A stretch of DNA of 19,041 bases from JAVJPJ01 sp040217295 (GCA_964460185.1 CAYWTM010000064.1:1-19041), one strand, 5' to 3'; positions 6,979-14,121 are shown, counted from the stretch's first letter. Numbers and translations are program-made. The notes: a model not told the origin generated them from the sequence alone.

Positions 6979-7827
6979 GTGAACATATCGACTTCAGACG
7001 AACTTATCCGCATTGCCGAGGCTCTGGAACGGCTGCGCCCACCGCCGGCCCGCGCACCCGACTGGTCGGGGGCAGGCGCCTTTGTGTGGCACGCCGATCC
7101 AGACCGGCTGGAACCGGTGGACGCGGTCAACCGGGTTGATCTGAGCCTGCTGTTGGGGATCGACCGGTCGCGCGACACGCTGATGGCCAACACGCGCCAG
7201 TTCGCCGAAGGCCTGCCCGCGAACAACGCACTGTTGTGGGGCGCGCGCGGCATGGGAAAATCGTCGCTGGTCAAGGCGGTGCATGCTGCGATTCATCCCG
7301 ACATTCCCGATCTCAAACTGGTCGAGGTCCAGCGCGAGGATCTGCCGAGCATCAGCCGCCTTCTGACGCTGCTGCGCGCGGCACCCGTGCGCGTCATCCT
7401 GTTTTGCGATGATCTGTCGTTTTCCCATGACGACCAGCATTACAAATCGCTCAAGGCGGTTCTGGATGGCGGGGTCGAAGGGCGGCCAGACAACGTGATC
7501 TTCTACGCGACATCGAACCGACGCCACCTGATGCCGCGCGACATGATCGAGAACGAACGCGGCAGCGCCATCAACCCGTCCGAGGCGGTCGAGGAAAAGG
7601 TCTCGCTGAGCGACCGGTTCGGTTTGTGGCTCGGGTTCCATGCCTGCGGGCAGGACGAATATCTCGACATGATCCGGGGCTATTGCGCAGCCTACGATCT
7701 GAACGTGGCCGAAGACGTGCTGTATGCCGAGGCGATCGAATGGCAGGCGACACGGGGGTCACGATCAGGCCGCGTGGCCTGGCAGTTCTTCAGCGACCTG
7801 GCAGGGCGGCACGGCATCCGTATCTAG
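6979..7827 (+). CDS. DUF815-family ATP-binding protein (AAA-like)
   Basis: This 282-residue P-loop ATPase has Walker A GARGMGKSS (88-96), a Walker B-like strand VRVILFCDDLSF (137-148) and a sensor-like FYATSNRRHL (175-184). VQREDLPSISRL and the C-terminal DRFGLWLGFHACGQDEYL are typical of the DUF815 family. The function of this family is not established; it is a relative of AAA ATPases. The GTG at 6979, 13 bases after the tatC stop, was chosen because the frame upstream lies inside tatC. Its tight placement suggests co-transcription with tatABC, but a role in Tat export is only an inference from position. The gene is convergent with alkB, 15 bases away. Confidence 0.88.
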   Translation: MNISTSDELIRIAEALERLRPPPARAPDWSGAGAFVWHADPDRLEPVDAVNRVDLSLLLGIDRSRDTLMANTRQFAEGLPANNALLWGARGMGKSSLVKAVHAAIHPDIPDLKLVEVQREDLPSISRLLTLLRAAPVRVILFCDDLSFSHDDQHYKSLKAVLDGGVEGRPDNVIFYATSNRRHLMPRDMIENERGSAINPSEAVEEKVSLSDRFGLWLGFHACGQDEYLDMIRGYCAAYDLNVAEDVLYAEAIEWQATRGSRSGRVAWQFFSDLAGRHGIRI

Positions 7828-7842
7828 ACGGCCAACCCGCCA

Positions 7843-9084
7843 TCAATCCGAGGCGCGGGCAACCCGGGCCAGAAGGGCGTCGACGTCATCGGGCGTGGGG
7901 GCCGGGGGTGGCGCGCCCTTGAACGGGCCCTTTACGACCTTGGAGTCCGTGTCATCCTGGACCACCTCCTGCACGGGTTCCGGGGGCGTTTCGGCGGCAG
8001 GTTCGGCGCGCACTGGCCGTCGCGGCCTGATCGGGGGGGCGTGTTTCAAACGATGTTGGGCGGCCTCCATCACGCGCAGGGCGCGACGGTCCATCACCCG
8101 CTGCCAGGCCGCGGGGATCGTGGCCAGCATTGCCATGACCGGCATGGAATAGGGCAGCGTGGGGACATCGGCGCCGGGATCCAGCCTGTCATAGGGGCGG
8201 TCGGGATGCATGTGGTGTTCGGAATGGGCCGGGGCGTTCAGCATCAGGTAGCTTGAAAACCCCTTGGGCGCGTTCCAGCTGTGATGCGCGCCGACCGGTT
8301 CCATCCGGCCGTTATCCAGTTCAAGCCGTTGCAGGCCGTAGTGCTGGATGTAATCGCTCATCAGGATCTGCGCGCCGGTCAGCAGTGCAAGCAAGATCAG
8401 CAACACGCCACCGACGAAACCCGCCGCCCACATTGCAAGACCCAAGGAAAGCGCAGCGCCGCCGACCCACAACAGGTAGGGGTTCTGCACGCTGTGCGCG
8501 GGCAGGTCTTTTCGGTCCAGCCTTTCTTCCTCTCGCGCAAGTCCGGACTGGAACGACCCGACCCAGGCGCGCGGAAGATAGGCCCAGAAGCTTTCGCCGG
8601 GCAGGGGGGTGTTGGGATCATCTTCGGTCCCGACAAACCGGTGATGGACCAGCCTGTGCGCCGACACGTGATGGCCGAAGCCGACCGAGGTATAGACCGT
8701 GGCGCCCAGGGCCCGCAGCCCGCGATTCTGGCGGTGTATCAGCTCGTGCGCATTGGGGTGGCTGACCTGCCCAAAGAACGATGCCGTGGCCAGGAACAGG
8801 GCCAGCCATGCGCCAAGGCTCAACCCGCCTCCGGCCAAAGCGACCAGAACAACCGGCAACAGCGTCAGATGCGCAATTCCGAGCACCACCGACAGGCGAT
8901 CTGCCCAAGGATCCGATGGGTTTTCCGATGGTTTCGGCGGGTCCAGAAGCGTGTCCATCCCGGCCGCGATCAGCGTCAGCCACAGCAAGGCCAGCGCCGC
9001 CGCCCCGCCCCATAGGGTCGCGCCGATCACGATCAGCACGAAGGGGATCAGCGTCACGGTGGCGTATCGGGCGATAACGGGCAT
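7843..9084 (-). CDS. alkB: AlkB-type membrane di-iron alkane 1-monooxygenase, divergent
   Basis: This 413-residue protein has about six hydrophobic helices and the histidine clusters of the AlkB/fatty-acid desaturase superfamily: HELIH (113-117), HRLVHH (143-148), QHYG with H248, HHSW (267-268), and HSEHH (287-291). LDNGRMEPVGAHHSWNAP resembles the HYG...RHSWN region of alkane hydroxylases, which insert oxygen at terminal methyl groups with electrons from rubredoxin. The usual NLQRHSDHH is changed to LNAPAHSEHH, although the histidines remain. A Pro/Ala/charged tail (about 350-413) is extra. No rubredoxin or reductase gene is in the window. The start ATG at 9084 has AAGG 8 bases before it; an in-frame ATG at 9129 would add 15 unremarkable residues and overlap the likely promoter. 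The substrate is uncertain. Confidence 0.85.
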   Translation of the reverse strand: MPVIARYATVTLIPFVLIVIGATLWGGAAALALLWLTLIAAGMDTLLDPPKPSENPSDPWADRLSVVLGIAHLTLLPVVLVALAGGGLSLGAWLALFLATASFFGQVSHPNAHELIHRQNRGLRALGATVYTSVGFGHHVSAHRLVHHRFVGTEDDPNTPLPGESFWAYLPRAWVGSFQSGLAREEERLDRKDLPAHSVQNPYLLWVGGAALSLGLAMWAAGFVGGVLLILLALLTGAQILMSDYIQHYGLQRLELDNGRMEPVGAHHSWNAPKGFSSYLMLNAPAHSEHHMHPDRPYDRLDPGADVPTLPYSMPVMAMLATIPAAWQRVMDRRALRVMEAAQHRLKHAPPIRPRRPVRAEPAAETPPEPVQEVVQDDTDSKVVKGPFKGAPPPAPTPDDVDALLARVARASD

Positions 9085-9112
9085 GGTGACTGCCTTATCC
9101 GGTCTTTGACGT

Positions 9113-9142
9113 ATGATACATGATGCCAACGGTTTTGGGCAA
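9113..9142 (-). promoter_or_regulatory. Candidate sigma-70-like promoter of the alkB-type gene
   Basis: Read on the minus strand, TTGCCC (9137-9142) and TATCAT (9113-9118) are separated by 18 bases, and the -10 lies about 28 bases before the ATG at 9084. The -35 box is inside a GGTTTT-GGGC-AAAACC inverted repeat (9131-9146), which could be an operator. This is by eye only. Confidence 0.4.
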
Positions 9143-9220
9143 AACCATGGCCTTCCTTTCAGGTCCCGAGCGTATTAGGTGAAGACCAGCAGGAAAATCA
9201 GGCGAAAGGCCGCAAGACCC

Positions 9221-10468
9221 ATGTCCTTTTTCAAGAAACTGAAGGACCGGATGTTCAAATCCTCGTCGCGGATCGACGAGGGGCTGGACGCGATCATCGA
9301 AGACGGCGCCGTTCGGGATTTGCCCCCGGCCGAAAGCGAGGACGCGGCGCAGTCTGTTGCGGCCGCTGATCCTGCTTTGATGCCTGATGACCAACAGCAA
9401 CCAGAACCCGGACCTGAGCCTGAGGCCAAGGCCCGGACAGCGCCCGAACCTGCACCCGCGCCCGCCCCCGAACCCGCGCCGGCCCCTAAACCTGAGCCTG
9501 CGCCAGAACCTGAGCCTGAGCCTGAGCCTGCGCCAGAACCGCGCCCTGCAGCCACCCAGGCGCCGCCCGAGCCGATGGCCGAACCTGCAGCCAAACCGGG
9601 CATTCTGGGCCGTCTCATGGGCCGCAGTGCCCAGCCCCGCCGCGCGCTTGACGATGATATGCTGGAACAACTGGAGGAGCTTTTGATCGCCGCCGACATG
9701 GGTGTCGACACCGCGCTGCGGGTGACGGCGAACATGGCCGAGGGGCGGTATGGAAAATTTCTGTCGGCCAGCGATATCAAGGGTTTGCTGGCCGCAGAAA
9801 TCACACGTGTCATGGAGCCTGTGGCCCGCCCTCTGCCGATTTACCCCAAGACCCCGCAGGTCGTGCTGGTGGTCGGTGTGAACGGATCCGGCAAGACCAC
9901 GACAATCGGCAAGCTGGCCAGCCAGTTCCGGGCAGCCGGCAAGAAGGTGGTGATCGCCGCCGGCGACACCTTCCGCGCGGCCGCTGTCGAACAGTTGCAG
10001 GTCTGGGGCGACCGGGCAGGGGTGCCGGTGCTGACCGCACCCGAAGGATCGGACCCGGCGGCGTTGGCCTATGACGCCATGACCAAGGCCGAGGCCGATG
10101 GCGCAGACCTTTTGATGATCGACACGGCAGGTCGTTTGCAAAACCGTGCGGACCTGATGGAGGAACTGGCCAAGATCGTTCGCGTGATCCGCAAGAAAGA
10201 CCCCGACGCGCCGCACAACACGCTGCTTGTGCTGGATGCCACCACGGGTCAGAACGCGCTGAGCCAGGTGAAGACGTTTCAGGCGATGGCCGATGTATCG
10301 GGGCTTGTCATGACCAAGCTGGACGGGACGGCCAAGGGCGGGGTGCTCGTGGCGCTGGCAGACAAATTCGGCTTGCCGATTCACGCGATCGGTGTCGGTG
10401 AACAGATTGACGATCTTCAACCTTTTGATCCCGAAGAATTCGCGAATGCTCTGGTTGGCATTGAATAA
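9221..10468 (+). CDS. ftsY: Signal recognition particle receptor FtsY
   Basis: This 415-residue protein has a basic N-terminus (MSFFKKLKDRMFK), an acidic/proline-rich A-like region (about 55-125), an N domain, then the SRP GTPase G domain. G-domain motifs are GVNGSGKTTT (219-228), DTFRAAAVEQL (from 249), DTAGR (301-305) and TKLDG (365-369), ending in GVGEQIDDLQPFDPEEF. FtsY docks ribosome-SRP complexes at the membrane for co-translational insertion. The LIAADMGV motif precedes the G domain. The ATG at 9221 was chosen because MSFFKKLKDR is the natural beginning; an upstream in-frame ATG at 9179 would add 14 basic residues. The gene diverges from the AlkB-type gene. Confidence 0.95.
   Translation: MSFFKKLKDRMFKSSSRIDEGLDAIIEDGAVRDLPPAESEDAAQSVAAADPALMPDDQQQPEPGPEPEAKARTAPEPAPAPAPEPAPAPKPEPAPEPEPEPEPAPEPRPAATQAPPEPMAEPAAKPGILGRLMGRSAQPRRALDDDMLEQLEELLIAADMGVDTALRVTANMAEGRYGKFLSASDIKGLLAAEITRVMEPVARPLPIYPKTPQVVLVVGVNGSGKTTTIGKLASQFRAAGKKVVIAAGDTFRAAAVEQLQVWGDRAGVPVLTAPEGSDPAALAYDAMTKAEADGADLLMIDTAGRLQNRADLMEELAKIVRVIRKKDPDAPHNTLLVLDATTGQNALSQVKTFQAMADVSGLVMTKLDGTAKGGVLVALADKFGLPIHAIGVGEQIDDLQPFDPEEFANALVGIE
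9491..9540 (+). repeat. Direct repeat in the Pro/Glu-rich linker of ftsY
   Basis: The 20-base unit CCTGAGCCTGCGCCAGAACC occurs at 9491-9510 and again at 9521-9540. It is separated by further CCTGAG units and lies within a longer run of Pro-Glu/Pro-Ala codons (about 9405-9560). The period keeps the reading frame (30 bases). The tract is likely prone to replication slippage and so to length variation between strains. Confidence 0.75.
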
Positions 10469-10519
10469 TTCCCACATTCATCCACAGGGGCTGTGGGCAA
10501 ATGCGGGCGCAACACCCCG

Positions 10520-11422
10520 GTGAGTGAGTTCATCACGTCAATCGAGGGCACACAGGCCGGTGCGACCCTTGCCACCGCATTCGCCCTGCTGGCGGCGCTG
10601 CTGCACGCGATATTTGGCGCGCTGCAGAAGGGACGCCACGAACCGCTTTTGGCACGCGGCGCCATCGACGCGAGCTATGGCCTGATGGCGGCCCCTTTTG
10701 CCTTGTTCGTTGTTCCCTGGCCCGAGCCGCACATGTGGCCGATCTTTGCGGGCGCCTTCGTGATCCACGCGCTCTACAAATGGGCGGCCCTGGCCAGCTA
10801 TCGGCGGGGGGCCTATACGGTCGTCTATCCGGTGATGCGCGGAACCGGCCCTCTGTTCACGGTGATCGGGGCGTGGTTCTTGTTCGGCGAAACCTTCAAT
10901 GCAACCCAGTGGTTCGGCGTTGTTGTCCTGCTGTCAGGCCTTTACGGGCTGGCGGCCTACAACATGGTCCATATCACGGTTGCCCGCGACACGCTGATCC
11001 CCGCGCTTTGGCTGGCGGTGTTGACCGGGCTTTTCGTGGCGCTGTACACCACCTTCGACGCCTACGGCATACGCGCCACCGCGGACCCTTTCACCTTTCT
11101 GGCGTGGTTTTTCTTTATCGACGGGGTGCTTTACCCTTTCATCGCCGCCCGCTACTACCGGACGCTTTCAGATCCGCCACCTCTTGGTCCGCTTGCGCTG
11201 CGCGGTGTGATCGGTGGGTTCGTGGCCTTTGGCAGCTTTGGCTCGATCATGCTGGCCACGCGTCTCGACCAGGTGGGAGAGGCCGCCATTCTGCGCGAAA
11301 CCTCCACTGTGTTTGCGGCGCTGATCGGCTGGCTTCTACTGGGGGACCGCGTTGGGCCGCGCCGGATTGCGCTGATGGGGTTGATCGCGGCGGGTGCGGT
11401 GATAGTTGAGGCAGGCGGATAA
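10520..11422 (+). CDS. DMT-superfamily (EamA-like) membrane transporter
   Basis: This protein of about 300 residues is very hydrophobic, with about ten predicted membrane helices in two similar halves, as in drug/metabolite transporters with EamA domains. Recognisable parts are GALQKGRHEP after helix 1, YTVVYPVMRGTGPLFTVIGAW, and in the second half FGSIMLATRLDQVGEAAILRETSTVFAALIGWLLLGDR. The latter corresponds to the conserved end of EamA repeats. The substrate is unknown. The start is uncertain: GTG at 10520 gives VSEFITSIEG, while GTG at 10493 would add nine residues and lies in a small hairpin; neither has a good ribosome site. The gene follows ftsY by 51 bases and precedes yciB by 10, probably in one operon with yciB. 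Confidence 0.83.
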   Translation: MSEFITSIEGTQAGATLATAFALLAALLHAIFGALQKGRHEPLLARGAIDASYGLMAAPFALFVVPWPEPHMWPIFAGAFVIHALYKWAALASYRRGAYTVVYPVMRGTGPLFTVIGAWFLFGETFNATQWFGVVVLLSGLYGLAAYNMVHITVARDTLIPALWLAVLTGLFVALYTTFDAYGIRATADPFTFLAWFFFIDGVLYPFIAARYYRTLSDPPPLGPLALRGVIGGFVAFGSFGSIMLATRLDQVGEAAILRETSTVFAALIGWLLLGDRVGPRRIALMGLIAAGAVIVEAGG

Positions 11423-11432
11423 AGGACACAGC

Positions 11433-12068
11433 ATGACGGCACGCCCCATCAATCCCTGGCTGAAGCAGGCGCTGGATCTCGGCCCACCGATCCTGTTCTT
11501 CATCGCCTACATGCGGTTTCAGGATACCAGCGTTACGCTTGGTGGCAGGGATTATGACGGGTTCATCCTTGTCACCGCAGGGTTTGTCCCGCTGCTATTG
11601 TTGTCGACGGCGATCTTGTGGAAGCTCACCGGAAAGATCTCGCGCATCCAGGTGTTTACCGCGGTGATGGTGATCTTTTTCGGCGGCCTGACCGTCTGGC
11701 TCAATGACGAACGCTTCTTCAAGATGAAGACAACGCTGGTCTACGGGTTCTTTGCCACCACGCTTTTCATCGGGCTGTCGCGCGGGCAGGCCTGGTTGAA
11801 ATTCCTCATGGGAGAGTTGTTGCCGATGGCCGATGAGGGCTGGCGCATCCTGACCCGGCGCCTGGCCATCACGTTTGCCCTGATGGCCGTGGTGAACGAG
11901 GCCGTCTGGCGCACCCAATCCACGGAATTCTGGGTGACCTTCGAAACCTTCGGCCTGCCTGCGTTCCTGTTCGTGGTGTTCATGGCGCAGGCCAGGCTGA
12001 TCGAACGCTTCAGCCCTTCGTCCGAGGCGGACGCCCCTTCGTCGGGGGACGGCGCACCCCGCTCGTAG
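11433..12068 (+). CDS. yciB: Septation protein A / inner membrane-spanning protein YciB
   Basis: This 211-residue protein has about five membrane helices. It begins with PWLKQALDLGPPILFFIAYM, then LTGKISRIQVFTAVMVIFFGGLTVWL, NDERFFKMKTTLVYGFFA, and a C-terminal part with ITFALMAVVNEAVWR and TFGLPAFLFVVFMAQ. All of these are typical of the YciB/IspZ family, inner membrane proteins linked to cell envelope synthesis and septation. AAAGGA (11421-11426), overlapping the stop of the preceding transporter gene, is the ribosome site for the ATG at 11433. The last 59 bases overlap, tail to tail, the end of the minus-strand pseudouridine synthase gene; the overlapped residues are a Ser/Asp/Ala-rich extension after the family core. 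Confidence 0.9.
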   Translation: MTARPINPWLKQALDLGPPILFFIAYMRFQDTSVTLGGRDYDGFILVTAGFVPLLLLSTAILWKLTGKISRIQVFTAVMVIFFGGLTVWLNDERFFKMKTTLVYGFFATTLFIGLSRGQAWLKFLMGELLPMADEGWRILTRRLAITFALMAVVNEAVWRTQSTEFWVTFETFGLPAFLFVVFMAQARLIERFSPSSEADAPSSGDGAPRS

Positions 12069-12855
12069 GGGCGCGTTTGCGCAAGGACCGCTTGGGATCG
12101 CCCGCGCCTTTGGGCTTGGCGTGCCCTTCCACCGCGGCCTCGAGACCCAACTGATCGCGCAAGACACGCGGCTTGACCTCTTCGACCGCGCCGGGCTTCA
12201 GGTCATTGAGGCGAAACGGGCCGTAGGACACGCGGATCAGCCGGTTCACGTTCAGACCGACCTCGGTCATGGCCCGGCGGATTTCGCGGTTCTTGCCTTC
12301 GCGCAGGCCCACGGTCAGCCAGGCGTTCGCGCCCTGCTGCCGGTCCAGTTGGACCTCCATTCCTTGAAACCGTTCGCCGTCGATCACCAGCCCGCGGCGC
12401 AGCGGTTCGAGGTCCGTATCCTTGGGTTCGCCTTTCACACGGACGCGATATTTCCGCAGCCATCCGGTCGATGGCAATTCCATCCGGCGCTTGAGATCCC
12501 CGTCATTGGTCAGCAGCAACAGGCCTTCGGAATTCAGGTCCAGGCGGCCCACGCTCATCACGCGCGGCATCTCGGGCGGCAGGGCGGCGAAAACCGTATC
12601 GCGGCCCTTTTCGTCCTTTTCGGTCGTCACCAGGCCTGTAGGCTTGTGATAGAGCCAAAGCCTGGGGCGTTCAGCCGCGGGAAGGGGAACGCCATCGACG
12701 GTGATCTGGTCTGCTGCCGTCACGTTCAATGCAGGGCTGTCGATGACCTTGCCATTCACGGCGACGCGGCCGGCTTCTATCATGCGCTCCGCCTCCCGGC
12801 GGGAGGCGACCCCGGCGCGGCTCAGACGTTTGGCGATGCGATCCCCGTCACTCAT
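12010..12855 (-). CDS. rluB: Ribosomal large subunit pseudouridine synthase, RluB type
   Basis: This is a 281-residue protein. Residues 1-50 form an S4 RNA-binding domain (RIAKRLSRAGVASRREAERM). The RsuA/RluB/E/F catalytic domain follows, with the motif GRLDLNSEGLLLLTNDGDL in which D106 is the expected catalytic aspartate. LREGKNREIRRAM and NRLIRVSYGPF follow as usual in the family. The enzyme isomerises uridine to pseudouridine in 23S rRNA, probably in helix 89 near U2605 if it is a true RluB. RluE and RluF cannot be wholly excluded. The last ~45 residues are a Lys/Arg/Pro-rich tail, and its end overlaps yciB by 59 bases. The gene is divergent from tadA with 52 bases between starts. Confidence 0.9.
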   Translation of the reverse strand: MSDGDRIAKRLSRAGVASRREAERMIEAGRVAVNGKVIDSPALNVTAADQITVDGVPLPAAERPRLWLYHKPTGLVTTEKDEKGRDTVFAALPPEMPRVMSVGRLDLNSEGLLLLTNDGDLKRRMELPSTGWLRKYRVRVKGEPKDTDLEPLRRGLVIDGERFQGMEVQLDRQQGANAWLTVGLREGKNREIRRAMTEVGLNVNRLIRVSYGPFRLNDLKPGAVEEVKPRVLRDQLGLEAAVEGHAKPKGAGDPKRSLRKRAPTSGVRRPPTKGRPPRTKG

Positions 12856-12907
12856 GTCAGCCGCTTAGCGGTTTGACAGCGAAAGCGAAAGCGGCAAGAC
12901 CGGGATC

Positions 12908-13357
12908 ATGGCAGAATTCCTGAGCTTCATGGATATGGCATTGGACGAGGCGCGCGCGGCCGCGGCGGCGGGCGAAGTGCCCGTGGGCGCCGTGATCGTA
13001 CGCGATGGTGTGGTGATCGCCCGGGCGCGCAACCGGATGCGCGAGTTGACCGATCCGACCGCCCATGCCGAGATGCTTGCGATCCGGGCCGCGTGCGCCG
13101 CACTCGGGTCAGAACGCCTGACGGGATGCGATCTGTGGGTGACGTTGGAACCTTGCCCGGCTTGCGCGGGGGCGATTGCCGCGGCACGGGTTGCACGCCT
13201 GTATTTCGGGGCAAGCGATCCGAAATCGGGCGGAGTGGTCCAGGGACCCCGGGTGTTCGACCATCCTCAGGCCCATTGGAAGCCAGAAGTCTACAGTGGC
13301 CTGTCCGAAGACGAAGCGGCGGCGATACTGAAGGCGTTCTTCGCTGCGCGTCGATGA
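12908..13357 (+). CDS. tadA: tRNA-specific adenosine deaminase TadA
   Basis: This 149-residue cytidine/deoxycytidylate-deaminase-fold enzyme has zinc-binding and catalytic HAE (H53, E55) and PCPACAGA (C83, C86) motifs, preceded by GEVPVGAVIV and followed by RLYFGASDPKSGGV. It converts A34 to inosine in the anticodon of tRNA-Arg(ACG). The usual PCxMC has alanine in place of methionine, a tolerated change. The ATG at 12908 gives the standard N-terminus; only a weak purine-rich sequence precedes it. The GAVxxxxxxxGAS spacing distinguishes it from guanine deaminases. Confidence 0.92.
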   Translation: MAEFLSFMDMALDEARAAAAAGEVPVGAVIVRDGVVIARARNRMRELTDPTAHAEMLAIRAACAALGSERLTGCDLWVTLEPCPACAGAIAAARVARLYFGASDPKSGGVVQGPRVFDHPQAHWKPEVYSGLSEDEAAAILKAFFAARR

Positions 13358-13384
13358 TCGCCCCTGACCCGGGCTGATGATAGG

Positions 13385-13406
13385 AAAAAAGGGGGCTCTG
13401 CCCCCT
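13385..13406 (-). terminator. Rho-independent terminator on the minus strand
   Basis: AGGGGGC-TCT-GCCCCCT (13390-13406) forms a 7-bp stem with a 3-base loop. On the minus strand it is followed directly by six T (AAAAAA at 13385-13390 on the plus strand). It would stop leftward transcription coming from rnpB before it runs antisense into tadA. On the plus strand there is no T-run, so it is a poorer terminator for tadA. Confidence 0.65.
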
Positions 13407-13413
13407 CGGCTTC

Positions 13414-13447
13414 GCCTCACCCCCGGGATATTTATGAAACAGAGAAG
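13414..13447 (+). repeat. REP-like intergenic element, left copy
   Basis: This unit runs GCCTCAC...GGGATATTTATGAAACAGAGAAG. It is immediately preceded by GC-rich hairpins (13391-13413). An inverted, slightly diverged copy is at 13569-13602. The shared core is GGGGATATTT / AACAGAGAAG with small differences in between. I recall similar GGATATTT-containing intergenic units from Rhodobacterales genomes, but could not check. Confidence 0.6.
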
Positions 13448-13568
13448 GCTCTTCAGGCTTTCTTAACCAAGGCATGGAAGCATGGAGTTGCGGTACAGGC
13501 GGGGACGCCGATGACCGTAAACGGAGAAGCCCTCGCCGGTCACGGGCCGGTCGAGGGTGGACCACCTG

Positions 13569-13602
13569 CTTCTCTGTTTTTCAAATATCCCCGCCGGAGG
13601 CA
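13569..13602 (-). repeat. REP-like intergenic element, right (inverted) copy
   Basis: Read on the minus strand, this is TGCCTCC...GGGGATATTTG with AAAAACAGAGAAG. It mirrors the copy at 13414-13447, with 121 bases between the two. The pair is inverted with the ACAGAGAAG ends facing each other. The 121 bases between contain a CCCTCG-CCGG / CCGGTCGAGGG hairpin (about 13532-13559) and no recognisable gene. Confidence 0.6.
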
Positions 13603-13735
13603 TTGCGCCGGTGCAACCGTCTTCATGGGGTCGCGATTGGCGCTGAGCGCGCCGCGCATGCCGGCCTGAGGCGTCCCCGGAGGGGCAAGCCGAGGCAAGG
13701 ATATTGCGCGTGAGCGCACCTTATGGTCGAGTTTC

Positions 13736-14118
13736 GTTCGCGCGGAGGGCCTGTAAGCCGGATTCTGTCCAAGGGGTTGCCCCCTCTGGATGACCATTCC
13801 TCTAGGCGCATGGTTGCCCATGTGCTCAAGCTGCCAACCCGGATGACTGGGGCCGAAGTCGCGCCCCGGGGTTTCCCCCGCGCCATCCCTATTTGGCATT
13901 GCTCCCGGTGGGGCTTGCCGTGCGGGCGCTGTTGCCAGCTCCCCGGTGGGCTCTTACCCCACCGTTTCACCCTTACAGTGCAGGCACTGCGGTTTGTTTT
14001 CTGTGGCGCTTTCCGTCGGATTGCTCCGCCCGGGCGTTACCCGGCACCGTGTCTTCAGGGAGTCCGGACTTTCCTCGAGGGTCGAAACCCTCGCGGCCAT
14101 CCAGCCCTCCGCGCGAGG
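13736..14118 (-). ncRNA. rnpB: RNase P RNA, bacterial class A
   Basis: The minus strand carries the universal conserved parts of RNase P RNA in order. Near the 5' end is GAGGAAAGTCCGGACTCC (P4 5' half), then GGTGCCGGGTAACGCCCGGG, CCACAGAAAACAAACCGC, GTAAGGGTGAAACGGTGGGG and TAAGAGCCCACCGG. At the 3' end is GGACAGAATCCGGCTTACAG (P4 3' half). The ends pair as helix P1: CGCGCGGAGGGC at the 5' end with GCCCTCCGCGCG at the 3' end. P1 sets the boundaries to within a few bases. This RNA is the catalytic part of the ribozyme that removes 5' leaders from tRNA precursors. The length, about 380 bases, is normal for alphaproteobacteria. Confidence 0.96.
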
Positions 14119-14121
14119 GTT

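Larger units (their letters stand above)
13358..13735. other. Gene-free interval between tadA and rnpB
   Basis: This is the only stretch over 300 bases without a gene. It holds, in order, a T-run hairpin facing left (13385-13406), an inverted pair of REP-like units (13414-13447 and 13569-13602), and a run of short GC-rich hairpins. These include GCGC-TGA-GCGC (13640-13650), CCCC-GGA-GGGG (about 13676-13686) and TGCGC-GTGA-GCGCA (13705-13718). The last, read leftwards, lies 17 bases beyond the rnpB 3' end and could be its terminator or processing signal. No convincing reading frame was found: short open frames exist on both strands but lack ribosome sites or family features. Confidence 0.6.

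Noticed and set aside
6042..7274. A 410-codon open frame on the minus strand
   Set aside because: It is antisense to tatC and the DUF815 gene, is rich in charged residues typical of a shadow frame, and has no family resemblance.
9405..9560. Repeats resembling a CRISPR or minisatellite array
   Set aside because: The units are inside the ftsY reading frame, are short and have no unique spacers; they encode a Pro/Glu linker.
9095..10477. A 460-codon open frame on the minus strand
   Set aside because: It is antisense to ftsY; the arginine/glycine-rich part is only the complement of the Pro/Glu repeat.
10471..10496. DnaA-box-like TTCATCCACA with a CCACAG/CTGTGG hairpin after ftsY
   Set aside because: It is a single imperfect match with no cluster of boxes, AT-rich region or replication gene nearby, so it is not evidence of an origin.
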